DNA of 64,000 nucleotides from NCBI GenBank assembly GCA_905178155.1, contig CAJINV010000003.1, positions 760,784-824,783 on the forward strand, written 5' to 3'. This document shows, in pieces, positions 33,549 to 44,900 of this stretch (positions are counted from its first letter, which is position 1; every line of letters begins with the position of its first letter). The position numbers were made by a program, and so were the translations under genes. This DNA is from Amoebophrya sp. A120. Taxonomy: Eukaryota > Sar > Dinophyceae > Syndiniales > Amoebophryaceae. The notes below the pieces were generated by a model. The model worked only from the letters and a program-made list of their open reading frames with translations, was not told the DNA's origin and searched no databases.

Positions 33549-33842
33549 GCAGTCGGGGGCCGAAGCTGGAAGTGGGGATACGGAGCACAGCGGGATTGGG
33601 GACATGGCGGCCAGATAGGAGTGGGGGCACGGTGCCCCGCAGGGAGTGGGGACACGGCTTCCAGCTGGGAGTGCGTGGGGACACGGTGCCCACCTGAGAG
33701 TGGGGACACGGCGCCCAGCTAGGAGTGGGGACACGGGGGAAGCCGGGATGGGGACACGGCGCCCAGCTGGGAGTGGGGACACGGCGGAAACCGGGATGAG
33801 GACACGGCGCCCAGCTGGGAGTTGTGGGGACACGGCACGGCG
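33549..33842. repeat. Degenerate left flank of minisatellite (GTGGGGACACGG orientation)
   Basis: Irregular spaced copies of gtggggacacgg joined by cgcccagctgggag and gaaaccgggatg spacers. It is the reverse complement of the core unit of the central array, so the array inverts at 33843. Confidence 0.85.
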
Positions 33843-36774
33843 AGTGGGGACACCACGGCCGTGGTGTCCCCACTGGCCGTGGTGTCCCCACTCGTCGTGG
33901 TGTCCCCGCTCGTCGTGGTGTCCCCACTGGCCGTGGTGTCCCCACTCGTCGTGGTGTCCCCACTCGTCGTGGTGTCCCCACTGGCCGTGGTGTCCCCACT
34001 CGTCGTGGTGTCCCCACTCGTCGTGGTGTCCCCACTGGCCGTGGTGTCCCCACTGGCCGTGGTGTCCCCACTCGTCGTGGTGTCCCCACTCGTCGTGGTG
34101 TCCCCACTGGCCGTGGTGTCCCCACTGGCCGTGGTGTCCCCACTCGTCGTGGTGTCCCCACTCGTCGTGGTGTCCCCACTGGCCGTGGTGTCCCCACTGG
34201 CCGTGGTGTCCCCACTCGTCGTGGTGTCCCCACTCGTCGTGGTGTCCCCACTGGCCGTGGTGTCCCCACTGGCCGTGGTGTCCCCACTCGTCGTGGTGTC
34301 CCCACTCGTCGTGGTGTCCCCACTGGCCGTGGTGTCCCCACTGGCCGTGGTGTCCCCACTCGTCGTGGTGTCCCCACTCGTCGTGGTGTCCCCACTGGCC
34401 GTGGTGTCCCCACTGGCCGTGGTGTCCCCACTCGTCGTGGTGTCCCCACTCGTCGTGGTGTCCCCACTGGCCGTGGTGTCCCCACTGGCCGTGGTGTCCC
34501 CACTCGTCGTGGTGTCCCCACTCGTCGTGGTGTCCCCACTGGCCGTGGTGTCCCCACTGGCCGTGGTGTCCCCACTCGTCGTGGTGTCCCCACTCGTCGT
34601 GGTGTCCCCACTGGCCGTGGTGTCCCCACTCGCCGTGGTGTCCCCACTCGTCGTGGTGTCCCCACTCGTCGTGGTGTCCCCACTGGCCGTGGTGTCCCCA
34701 CTGGCCGTGGTGTCCCCACTCGTCGTGGTGTCCCCACTCGTCGTGGTGTCCCCACTGGCCGTGGTGTCCCCACTCGCCGTGGTGTCCCCACTCGTCGTGG
34801 TGTCCCCACTGGCCGTGGTGTCCCCACTGGCCGTGGTGTCCCCACTCGTCGTGGTGTCCCCACTCGTCGTGGTGTCCCCACTGGCCGTGGTGTCCCCACT
34901 GGCCGTGGTGTCCCCACTCGTCGTGGTGTCCCCACTCGTCGTGGTGTCCCCACTGGCCGTGGTGTCCCCACTGGCCGTGGTGTCCCCACTCGTCGTGGTG
35001 TCCCCACTCGTCGTGGTGTCCCCACTGGCCGTGGTGTCCCCACTGGCCGTGGTGTCCCCACTCGTCGTGGTGTCCCCACTCGTCGTGGTGTCCCCACTGG
35101 CCGTGGTGTCCCCACTGGCCGTGGTGTCCCCACTCGTCGTGGTGTCCCCACTCGTCGTGGTGTCCCCACTGGCCGTGGTGTCCCCACTGGCCGTGGTGTC
35201 CCCACTCGTCGTGGTGTCCCCACTCGTCGTGGTGTCCCCACTGGCCGTGGTGTCCCCACTGGCCGTGGTGTCCCCACTCGTCGTGGTGTCCCCACTCGTC
35301 GTGGTGTCCCCACTGGCCGTGGTGTCCCCACTGGCCGTGGTGTCCCCACTCGTCGTGGTGTCCCCACTCGTCGTGGTGTCCCCACTGGCCGTGGTGTCCC
35401 CACTGGCCGTGGTGTCCCCACTCGTCGTGGTGTCCCCACTCGTCGTGGTGTCCCCACTGGCCGTGGTGTCCCCACTGGCCGTGGTGTCCCCACTCGTCGT
35501 GGTGTCCCCACTCGTCGTGGTGTCCCCACTGGCCGTGGTGTCCCCACTGGCCGTGGTGTCCCCACTCGTCGTGGTGTCCCCACTCGTCGTGGTGTCCCCA
35601 CTGGCCGTGGTGTCCCCACTGGCCGTGGTGTCCCCACTCGTCGTGGTGTCCCCACTCGTCGTGGTGTCCCCACTGGCCGTGGTGTCCCCACTGGCCGTGG
35701 TGTCCCCACTCGTCGTGGTGTCCCCACTCGTCGTGGTGTCCCCACTGGCCGTGGTGTCCCCACTGGCCGTGGTGTCCCCACTCGTCGTGGTGTCCCCACT
35801 CGTCGTGGTGTCCCCACTGGCCGTGGTGTCCCCACTGGCCGTGGTGTCCCCACTCGTCGTGGTGTCCCCACTCGTCGTGGTGTCCCCACTGGCCGTGGTG
35901 TCCCCACTGGCCGTGGTGTCCCCACTCGTCGTGGTGTCCCCACTCGTCGTGGTGTCCCCACTGGCCGTGGTGTCCCCACTGGCCGTGGTGTCCCCACTCG
36001 TCGTGGTGTCCCCACTCGTCGTGGTGTCCCCACTGGCCGTGGTGTCCCCACTGGCCGTGGTGTCCCCACTCGTCGTGGTGTCCCCACTCGTCGTGGTGTC
36101 CCCACTGGCCGTGGTGTCCCCACTGGCCGTGGTGTCCCCACTCGTCGTGGTGTCCCCACTCGTCGTGGTGTCCCCACTGGCCGTGGTGTCCCCACTGGCC
36201 GTGGTGTCCCCACTCGTCGTGGTGTCCCCACTCGTCGTGGTGTCCCCACTGGCCGTGGTGTCCCCACTGGCCGTGGTGTCCCCACTCGTCGTGGTGTCCC
36301 CACTCGTCGTGGTGTCCCCACTGGCCGTGGTGTCCCCACTGGCCGTGGTGTCCCCACTCGTCGTGGTGTCCCCACTCGTCGTGGTGTCCCCACTGGCCGT
36401 GGTGTCCCCACTGGCCGTGGTGTCCCCACTCGTCGTGGTGTCCCCACTCGTCGTGGTGTCCCCACTGGCCGTGGTGTCCCCACTGGCCGTGGTGTCCCCA
36501 CTCGTCGTGGTGTCCCCACTCGTCGTGGTGTCCCCACTGGCCGTGGTGTCCCCACTGGCCGTGGTGTCCCCACTCGTCGTGGTGTCCCCACTCGTCGTGG
36601 TGTCCCCACTGGCCGTGGTGTCCCCACTGGCCGTGGTGTCCCCACTCGTCGTGGTGTCCCCACTCGTCGTGGTGTCCCCACTGGCCGTGGTGTCCCCACT
36701 CGTCGTCGTGTCCCCAGACGCGTCGTCGTGTCCCCACTCGTCGACGTGTCCCCACTCGTCGTGGTGTCCCCACT
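33843..36774. repeat. 18-bp minisatellite, ~160 units, 72-bp higher-order repeat
   Basis: Two 18-bp unit types, GCCGTGGTGTCCCCACTG (A) and GTCGTGGTGTCCCCACTC (B), alternate A A B B, giving a 72-bp period repeated about 40 times with almost no substitutions. A few units break the pattern near 33880-34030, 34620 and 34770-34820. A perfect 32-bp palindrome (33843-33874) marks the left end. The unit has no stop in any frame, so both strands are open for more than 2.9 kb in all six frames. This is a property of the repeat, not evidence of protein. Confidence 0.97.
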
Positions 36775-36995
36775 GGCCGTGTCCCCACACGGCCAATGGG
36801 GACACGGCCACCTAGTGGGGACACGGCCAGTGGGGACACGGGCACCCAGTGGGGACACGGCGAGTGGGGACACGGCCACCCAGTGGGGACACGGCGAGTG
36901 GGGACACGGCCACCTAGTGGGGACACGGCGAGTGGGGACACGACCACCTAGTGGGGAGACGGGCGGCCAGTGGGGACATGGCGAGTGGGGAAAGA
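36775..36995. repeat. Degenerate right flank of minisatellite (inverted orientation)
   Basis: Orientation flips again: GGCCGTGTCCCC (36775-36786) faces GGGGACACGGCC (36798-36809). Then irregular copies of gtggggacacggc with cacctagt or cacccagt spacers continue to about 36995. Confidence 0.9.
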
Positions 36996-37157
36996 ACCTA
37001 GTAGGCAATCATAGACCAGAGCAGGGACGCGCCGCAAGATCATTGGCTGGCCTCTCAACTCATTGCAAATACACTCGCCACGACCAGCAGCGTCGGTATC
37101 GGATTCGGAAACAGAACTGCCTATACATCTCCAGGGCCGGCCGCCGCTAGTCTTCAG

Positions 37158-37502
37158 GGTGTTGACAGCAAGAACGAGGAGAAGCCAGGCCAGGGGGCGG
37201 GCAAAAAGGGTGGCGCCGACGTGGAAGTGGCAGGCGAAGACGCTGAATCGAGGAAAAAAAGGCTCGCGCAGGAAAGAGAAGAGCGGAAAAAAAGCAGAAA
37301 AAAAGAAAAGCGCGCAGACATGACACCAGCACAAAGGGCTGAGGCGAATGAGCTGCGCAGGGAGAAGAGGAAGAAGCGAAGAGACGACGAGCTGGCGACT
37401 AATCGGGCAGCGCGAGCAAGAAAAGAAGGCGGCGTCGCGAGTGTCGCCAAAGACAAGGACAACGCGCCGGGCCCGGGCAACGGGGGCGACGCACCTCAGT
37501 GA
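37158..37502 (+). CDS. Basic, helical coding exon (partial gene model)
   Basis: Open frame following a good acceptor (TCTTCAG). It encodes about 114 residues, strongly basic and helical: AESRKKRLAQEREERKKSRK, then MTPAQRAEANELRREKRKKR and ATNRAARARKEGG, ending GNGGDAPQ and a stop. The pattern recalls a bZIP-like or ribonucleoprotein tail but no family is assigned. The 5' part is not found. It may be the last exon of the gene at 31333 (the minisatellite would lie in a ~4-kb intron) or of a separate gene. Upstream sequence 37060-37150 is open in other frames too. Confidence 0.45.
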   Translation, partial: GVDSKNEEKPGQGAGKKGGADVEVAGEDAESRKKRLAQEREERKKSRKKEKRADMTPAQRAEANELRREKRKKRRDDELATNRAARARKEGGVASVAKDKDNAPGPGNGGDAPQ

Positions 37503-38961
37503 CAAGGAGACAAAGATGCGAGCGCGACCATATCATGTACATACTTACTGATCCTCGACCACTCACGAAGGCGAAAGCGGTCTCCAAGTCGGAAAACTCA
37601 TACTCTTCGTGCTAGATTAGTAGTTGCACTTGCTCGTCTGCGTCTACAGCTGCGCGTATTGTATTTGCAAGCTCCCACCAATCTGTAGCATGCTAACATC
37701 AGCAGCATCAACTTTTTAAATATTTCTAGAGGACGAGCCTTGTCCTCGGATTTTACTCGCTGTACACGAGCTTCCGGTCTTACACTTGGCTGTGGCATTG
37801 CGCATATTTCATATAGCAATCTAATAGAACCACGAGGAGAGACCAGACCAGTAGTTGCAAATACTGGGGCGACTGTAATTTGCCGCCGGTCCAGCGACAC
37901 AACGCCATCACCAGTATCGAAAGATCAGCATGGTTTTGTTGCATTTTTTTTTTCGAGAACAAACACGTTTAAGTACACCGGCAGTGCCAGTCCTGCAGAA
38001 TGCACAGGAGCAAAATCCTCCATACTTTCGCATACTTCTTTATTTTTCTTGCTTTTTCTTTCATCGAGGCCCGCGAGCTATCAGCGTCATTCTTTTTTTT
38101 TTTGGAGTTTTGAGCAGGTTCGACGACGACTAAGACTATGAGGAACTGAAAAAGTACTAGAAGTGTGACAATCACACTAACATGAAACCGGAAATGAATA
38201 TTCGACATTGGATTAGCATCGATTCTTCGAAAAGTCATCACGAACACGAGTGGCCAGGGCAAGGCGAGGACTTGCCTCTCGCTCGCGCGTCACACGACAC
38301 GAGTCCGCGACAACCGAGACAACACGGTGCAGATTTGCATTCCAAGAATTTTTTCCAGACCACGGTGTTGCTCCATAGACAGCGACTTTCTCAGTTTCAC
38401 GACGTAAGAGGACGTGTTTTATCTTCCTTTGCGCTCTTTTCTTACCGAGGCCTAATTCTGGTCAGACCCCGCAAGCCCGAGGTGACTGAAGGTGGCTGAG
38501 TCTTGCATCGCACTAGGTGTTGATGCAAAAATATTTTCGATTTCAGTTCTGCGAGTGTTTATGTTCGCGTTTGGTTGGTCTTGGTCGACTTAAACTTACG
38601 TATGAGCAAGGGGTACATCAAGGGGCTGTTGTTAAAACTCATTTTGTCTTCCAAACACTGCAGGAGCGACCAAACTTTGGAGAACTCAATCCGATGAGAT
38701 GAAATGGAAAGCCGTCGGCAATATGCGAGTATTAGTCTTCGTTAATATTTCTATCAACATCAACACAGAAAGTGAAAGTGGAAGTAGTTAAGTGGTACTC
38801 GGTTACCTTTAGCTTTATTACCGGCACGAGCCTATTGATTTAGTGGTCACGGGTACAACTCGCCACTTCTATCTGTCTGCGTGTACTACTTATTTGTGTC
38901 GATGTCGATGTAGCAGAGGGAGACGAGATCGCAGGCACTACTTCCTGTGCCTGCCAATCGG
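37503..38961. other. Intergenic stretch
   Basis: 1.5 kb, T-rich in places, no supported gene. The end probably carries the promoter and 5' UTR of the Patched-like gene. Confidence 0.55.
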
Positions 38962-41900
38962 ATGACGCTCCCTTTCATCGCCAGTCACGGTGCAGTAGCT
39001 CCGGAGCAAAATCTAGCCTGCTCTGGAAAGCACCCTAGTACTAGGAAAGGCGACGGCGATCCAGATGCAGAGTGTGTCCCGCCACCTGCCGCTGGCAAAA
39101 ATGATACCGAGGCCGACATTGCTGAGCGTGAGCACCCTCCGATCAAGAGGTGCACCACTACCGACCACGCTCCAGAAGAACCGTTTTTGAAGGCGGTGCT
39201 ACGCCGTTACGGGTGTTTCGTCGGTCGGCACCCGAACGTTATCTGCTATTGCACCATTGTAACGTACGTGATCATCATCTGTTTCGGAGTTGGTCGTGGC
39301 GCGGGTGCAGGTGATTACGACAACCTGGAACGAAAAATCGAGCAGGACAACTTCATGAATCATTCCCCGATGGAGTTGCAGTGGTCTAGCAGCGGCGGGA
39401 AGTTGGAAAAAGGCATCCGGTTGTATCGACAGCTCATTGCGAAGGAAAAAATATCCGAGCGGGGCCGAGACAAGGAAAGCGAGCGGGTGCAACTGTGACT
39501 GTTTTACCTCTAACATTGGCATTGCTCCTTCTGCTTCTTGTTTTCTATTTCGGATTCAGCAATATGTCCACCGGTGGAACCGGATATGACTGAGATTTGT
39601 CAATTGTAATAGGGATCGACGACGCTTTATTTCAATGCCAATCGACTCAACACAGGACGTCGGCCGCGCGACGAATAACGACTGGCAAGATGCGTACCAC
39701 ACCACAATGTTCGTGCCCAGGGACCTAGAAGAAAACGTCGACTCTCCACCGTCGAGCATGGACGCAGCGACTCTACCCATCTTCCGAGAAATGCTGGAGT
39801 TACAGAAACAGATTTACAAACTGGAAGTGACTGTTGACGTTTCGGTGCCAGCGGCTGCGCAATCGACGCAGAGCAGTGTGCGACACGAACAACTCAAGTA
39901 CAGTTTCTACGATCTGTGCAAGCGGGGTTTGTTTCCGGATCAGCCGGGCGGGGGTGTCGTTATGCCGTGCATGCTCGCGTCGCCGCTAACGTGCTTCAAA
40001 GAAACTGGTGATGTGAACCACGAATCTTATCGAGAGCTCGACGAAACCATCCAGGATATCATGCCCTTGCAGGTACCATATTCGACCCGACCCTCGCTCC
40101 TCGACGGCGTGGACATTAAAACCGATGCCGACTTGAAGCAGGTGCTCTCTGGCTGGCTTAACCCGGCGGACCCTGGTAACGCCAATGTGAAATCCGGTGG
40201 GAAGGGAAGCGAAAACGCCAGCTCAAAAACCGGTTGCGTTTCGGATAATGCGTTGTTAACGTGGTCCCATGACCTAGTCACTTCGTTTGCAGAATTCGAT
40301 ATCACGCCGGCGGAAGAAGTAGACGGTGGTGATGCTAGTGATTCCACTCCCGAGCAGTTGATGCCAGACGTCCGCCTGAGCCGCGCGCTCGGCTTCCGCT
40401 TCGCAACGTACATCGATGCACCGGCAAAAGTGCAGTACCGCATGAGTCTGAATCACCCACGAACGCAAGATTTCGCGAGTAAGTCGCATTTAGCGAACAT
40501 CAAGACGGCGATTCGAAAAATGGATCGCGCCTATCACAACTTGGTATCGGCTTTCAATGAAAACGCACAGCACACGGAGGTGAGCAACTTTCCGACCTTT
40601 TTTCTCGACGACTTCGAAGATGAGCTGGAAAATGTCGACACGATCTATTTCAACGTGGGCCTGGGTATCTCCGCGGCGTTCACATACCTGATTCTCGTGT
40701 CGCTGAGGCACCCTTTGGCATGCCGTTCCGCGGTCGGGCTGGCGGGCTTGCACATGATTGTCTTGTCCGAGCTGTTTGGGTTTGTGGGTCTGTATTTCTA
40801 CGTCTTTGGGAAGCAATTCAACAGCACCATTCTTCTCGTTTTGCCCGTACTAGCACTCGGCGTTGGCCTCGACGACATGTTTGTTATCATTCGCTATTTC
40901 AGCGGCCTGGGCTACGCGTTTTTCGACTCTCACCGGGCTTCGCCAGAGGAGATCATCGGGGAGACGTTGGCCCGCGCCGGGGTGGGCACGACGCTTTCGT
41001 CGCTGTGCAACATTCTGGCCTTCGGTGCAGGGGCGTTTTTGCCGATTCCAGCGATGGCCGACTTCTGCCTCGCAGCAACGCTTCTGGCGCTCTCGAACTA
41101 CATCACGACCCTGAACTTGCTCCTCCCTGTCTTGAGCTACGAGGTGGAGCGAATTCAAAATCTAGAGGCGGAAAGCGTCAACCCGCTGATCAAGGCACAG
41201 CATCAGGACGCGTTTCGGAGGGCACTACAAATCCTCTCCACCGGCGGGGACGAGGACGAGGATGCTGCGGTCGTAACGACTGCTACAGTTCCGGCAGCCG
41301 CAACCAGACACGCCGATCATCAGGAGGCAAGCGACATCATCAATCGGAAGTTGCGGCGCGGCTTAAGCATGGAACAAGACAGTGTCTTCAGCGAGAAAGC
41401 CACTGGTGGAGACGAAACTTCGGTAAGAACGGAGCAAAAAAATGCTGCGGACATCGGGATGAAACTGCGGCGAGGTCTGAGCATCGACATTGCCACCCAC
41501 ATTCCCGCCACCACGGAGCGCGGACGTGCAGGTACTGTCAGCGAGAAACAAGCTCATCTACTTTCTGGGTGCGACATAACAGCTACGCACAGTGGTGAGT
41601 TCATGGGCAGCTCCGACTCTTTCGAGAAGAAGTTGTTGCACTGGCTGTCAAACAGCTACGCCCCGAACGTCATCTGTCATCCGGTTGCTTCTGTATTCCT
41701 GTCGCTCTCTGGGTTCGCGCTGTGTGCGGTCTCCGTCTGGGCTATTGTCAACGTGGACTCTGGATGGGCTCCGAAGGACCTCCTGCCCACCGATCACTAT
41801 CTCTACCGCGCCTTCGAGCTGGTTTTCTCCATGTTTAGCACGTTTGAGTCCACCCTCATCATTCACAACCCGGCAAAAACCCCTCTGGACATAGCGGCAT

Positions 41901-44900
41901 CACAACGAAGCATTTTGACGCTCGTCAGGGACTTGTACGACACGACCTTTATTTCGCTCGGCTACCTCAATGTTCTCACCCTGCTTCCGTACACGACGTT
42001 CGTCACACTACAAGCCGGCGCGAATGTGACAGCGGCAGTAGCGGTGGAGAACAGAACAACTCGTAGCACGACAAGCAACGCAGTAAACAATGGCACAGTT
42101 GATTCCGCACTTGGTCCAGCGGCCCAGTACGCGCTAGACACGATGAAGGCGCCGCCGTACTGCTTGGACCAGAGCTGGACGGACCCAGTTTTTGCCCCGC
42201 TCGGTACGCTGACAAATCGCTCGGCGGAGTTTTACGACATTTACAACGACTGGGCCAAACTTCCTCCTGCTGCGGAGGCGAATAAGTCGATTGGGTACCT
42301 TTATGCCGACATCGGCTGGAGTAATCTGTTTCATTGGAGAACCAACGGCGCAGGAGCGACCTCAAATTCCGGTGCCGGTGGTTCAAGAACGACGGTGCGA
42401 AACCTGTCTCCACGGTCCTTAGCGGGAGGTGCGATGACATCAGTATCCACCACTGGCACAATGCCCGCAGAAGAGATTGAGCTGATGCCGATCCAACTTC
42501 TAAACAGTTGGAGAGAAGTCCGAGGCAGATTTCATGGTGATGATAGCGGAGCAGAACAAAATCATAAACAAGTCCCCTCTTGCCGAGCACGCCTTCATCT
42601 ACGGACCCATCACCACCTATTGGGAAGTTTTTCTGGAGCTAAAGGGCGAGCTGATCAAGTTGGTCCTGATTTCCGCGTTGCTGATTTTCGTTGCAACATT
42701 TCTCATTTTCAAGCTGAGCTTGCCGGCAGGCAGTGGTGGCTCTGCGCTCGGAGTGAGCTTGATTACTGCTGCGAGCTGCTTGATGGTTGTGCTGCAGGTT
42801 TTCGGGATCTCTTCACTGTTTCTCTCATTCAACATCTTTGTAGCGACCTCCGTCCTGGTTGCGCTCGGAATGTCGGTGGAATTCACGTGCCACTTGGCAG
42901 CGGCCTACGCTACGTCACAGAAACGGGACTGCAAAACACCAACCGAGGCTGTTGAAACCCACGAGCAGGCTAGCCGTGCGGGGCGATGCAGCACCATTGT
43001 CGAAGCCATGGCTTCTTCCATGCAGGACACTTTTCCAGCGATCCTGGAGGGAACCATTTCGACCATGCTCTCGCTGCTTCCGCTCGCTTTTCACCCGATC
43101 GCCTTCGTCGTCAAGTACATCTTCGCGACTCTGATGATCACAATTTTTGTTGGCAGTTTGAACGGATTCGTGCTCGTGCCGGCGATGCTTTCGGTGCTAG
43201 CGCGTGTCCAGGCGTTCCTGCAGAATGTTTTGTTCGCGCGTCGCAAAAATACGCAGGACATGCAAGGCGGGGCCGATACCTCGAGAATTCACCCTGAAAG
43301 CAACGTCGATGACGAGTCAAAGGCTGTAGAGGATGTGCAGGTAGTGTGTCAACACGAAGGCACCGCTACGAGGACAGCGCCGCCTGATGTGCCAATGCTC
43401 CTGCGCGAGTACGATTCGTCCTCATCGCCTCAAGCTAAGAAACGAAAAGACGACAACGGATTTTTTAATGGCGCCGCCTCAAAAGGCAAAAGCTACCTGC
43501 CTTCGGTGTGCGAGGAAGACGAAGTAGGCGCTTCAAGCGACGAAAGGGAAAGGAAAACACCAGGTCCGCAGGAATCCGTCGTAAGTCCGCAACAAAAGTC
43601 GGAAAACGAAAAAGAGGACGAAGTAGAAAATGAGGCTGTGTCATCGACAGCGACGAGGGATCACGAAAGCGCGTCGACATCAAACGTCAATCCGGACCTT
43701 TTCGAGTGGCTTGACCGCGAGAAGATCCTGGCGACCGCACCTGATCGAAGAGCACAACAAACGCAACTGGTTACCGCAATGCAGGAACTTGCCGGCGTAC
43801 GATCAGTCGCGGACCTGGAGCAACTTGACGCGGTTGCGATGCAGCAAAATCTCATAGGGCAAGTGCAGACGCGCCATCAACTACCTCCGGAGGACTTCAT
43901 GAAATTGGTTTTGGCGCTCGGCGAACTGCGAGGGCGCGCAGCTAAAAAGAACCCGGCGGATATTGGTGCCATGCAGAACACATCACAGGATCGCGCAGAT
44001 GAAGTCGCAGCGCCCAACATCGCAGCAGGTCAGGTGGAGAACAAGAAGATCCGTGGAAAACTTCGGGCTACCAGCGTCGTGGTCTTCGAAGAAGGGCCTA
44101 TGTCGCTGTGTTGGCGTTTGACGTTCGAGATCTGCGGATCCGGAGTTGCCTTCGCCGCGGAACTTTTCCTCGTTTTGTTCCTCATCTGGTTTTCTTTCTT
44201 GTGGCTGACGCTGGGTGCGAATGCCGGTTTGGGAATACAGAATCGGTTGCACACCGGTACGGTTTCCGGCGACATGGCCAACGGCTTCTCTCCACTTCTC
44301 TTTGGAGTTGGGGTCGGGGGTCAGCTCTACTCGATTTGTGCGGCGCTGCTGATGCTCACCATTGGTCAGCGGGCTACGTTCGCAAGAGCAACGACACTCC
44401 GCAACCTTCGCTGGGTGGTGCCGACAACGATCCCTATTGCGGTCGGGATGTGGGTACGCATTGCAAAAGTAAAACTATCGTAGTACGTAGAACTTGCATG
44501 ACAAATTTTTCCAAGAACGAAAATGGAGTTTGTAATGCTGATTTTGCTTAGGAGTGGGATTTGTAATGCATGATTGTGATTTTTACTACGAGTGCGATAC
44601 TTTTGCATTGAATATTGGGTATGCTTCAATAGCGACGCTTACGCCTTGGAAACCTTGAGCGCGGCTAACATGACCGTCATAGTTCTGCACTTCGTCTTCT
44701 CCTCAAAAGAAATCACAAGCTGGCACGGCAAACAAACGCTGTGCCAAGAAAATGCCTGCTCGCCCGCACGAAGGACGGGCTGTGAGAGCAGGAGACCGCC
44801 AGTAGTTTCAGGTGCTTCTAGTTCCGTAAATGAAGGAAACGGAGTGATGTACATCGTTTTATTCTGTATCCACGTTCTCGGATCTGTTGTGCGTGTGCCG

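Noticed and set aside
33295-37008. Very long frames on both strands (about 1000-1240 codons) across the GTGTCCCCAC array
   Set aside because: An 18-bp unit without stops in any frame is automatically open in all six frames; the peptides are pure repeats and no start or splice signals support them.
42441-42468. 28-nt GT...CAG segment as a mini-intron to explain the Patched frameshift
   Set aside because: Splicing it leads straight into a stop codon, and frame 0 still has a stop at 42501.
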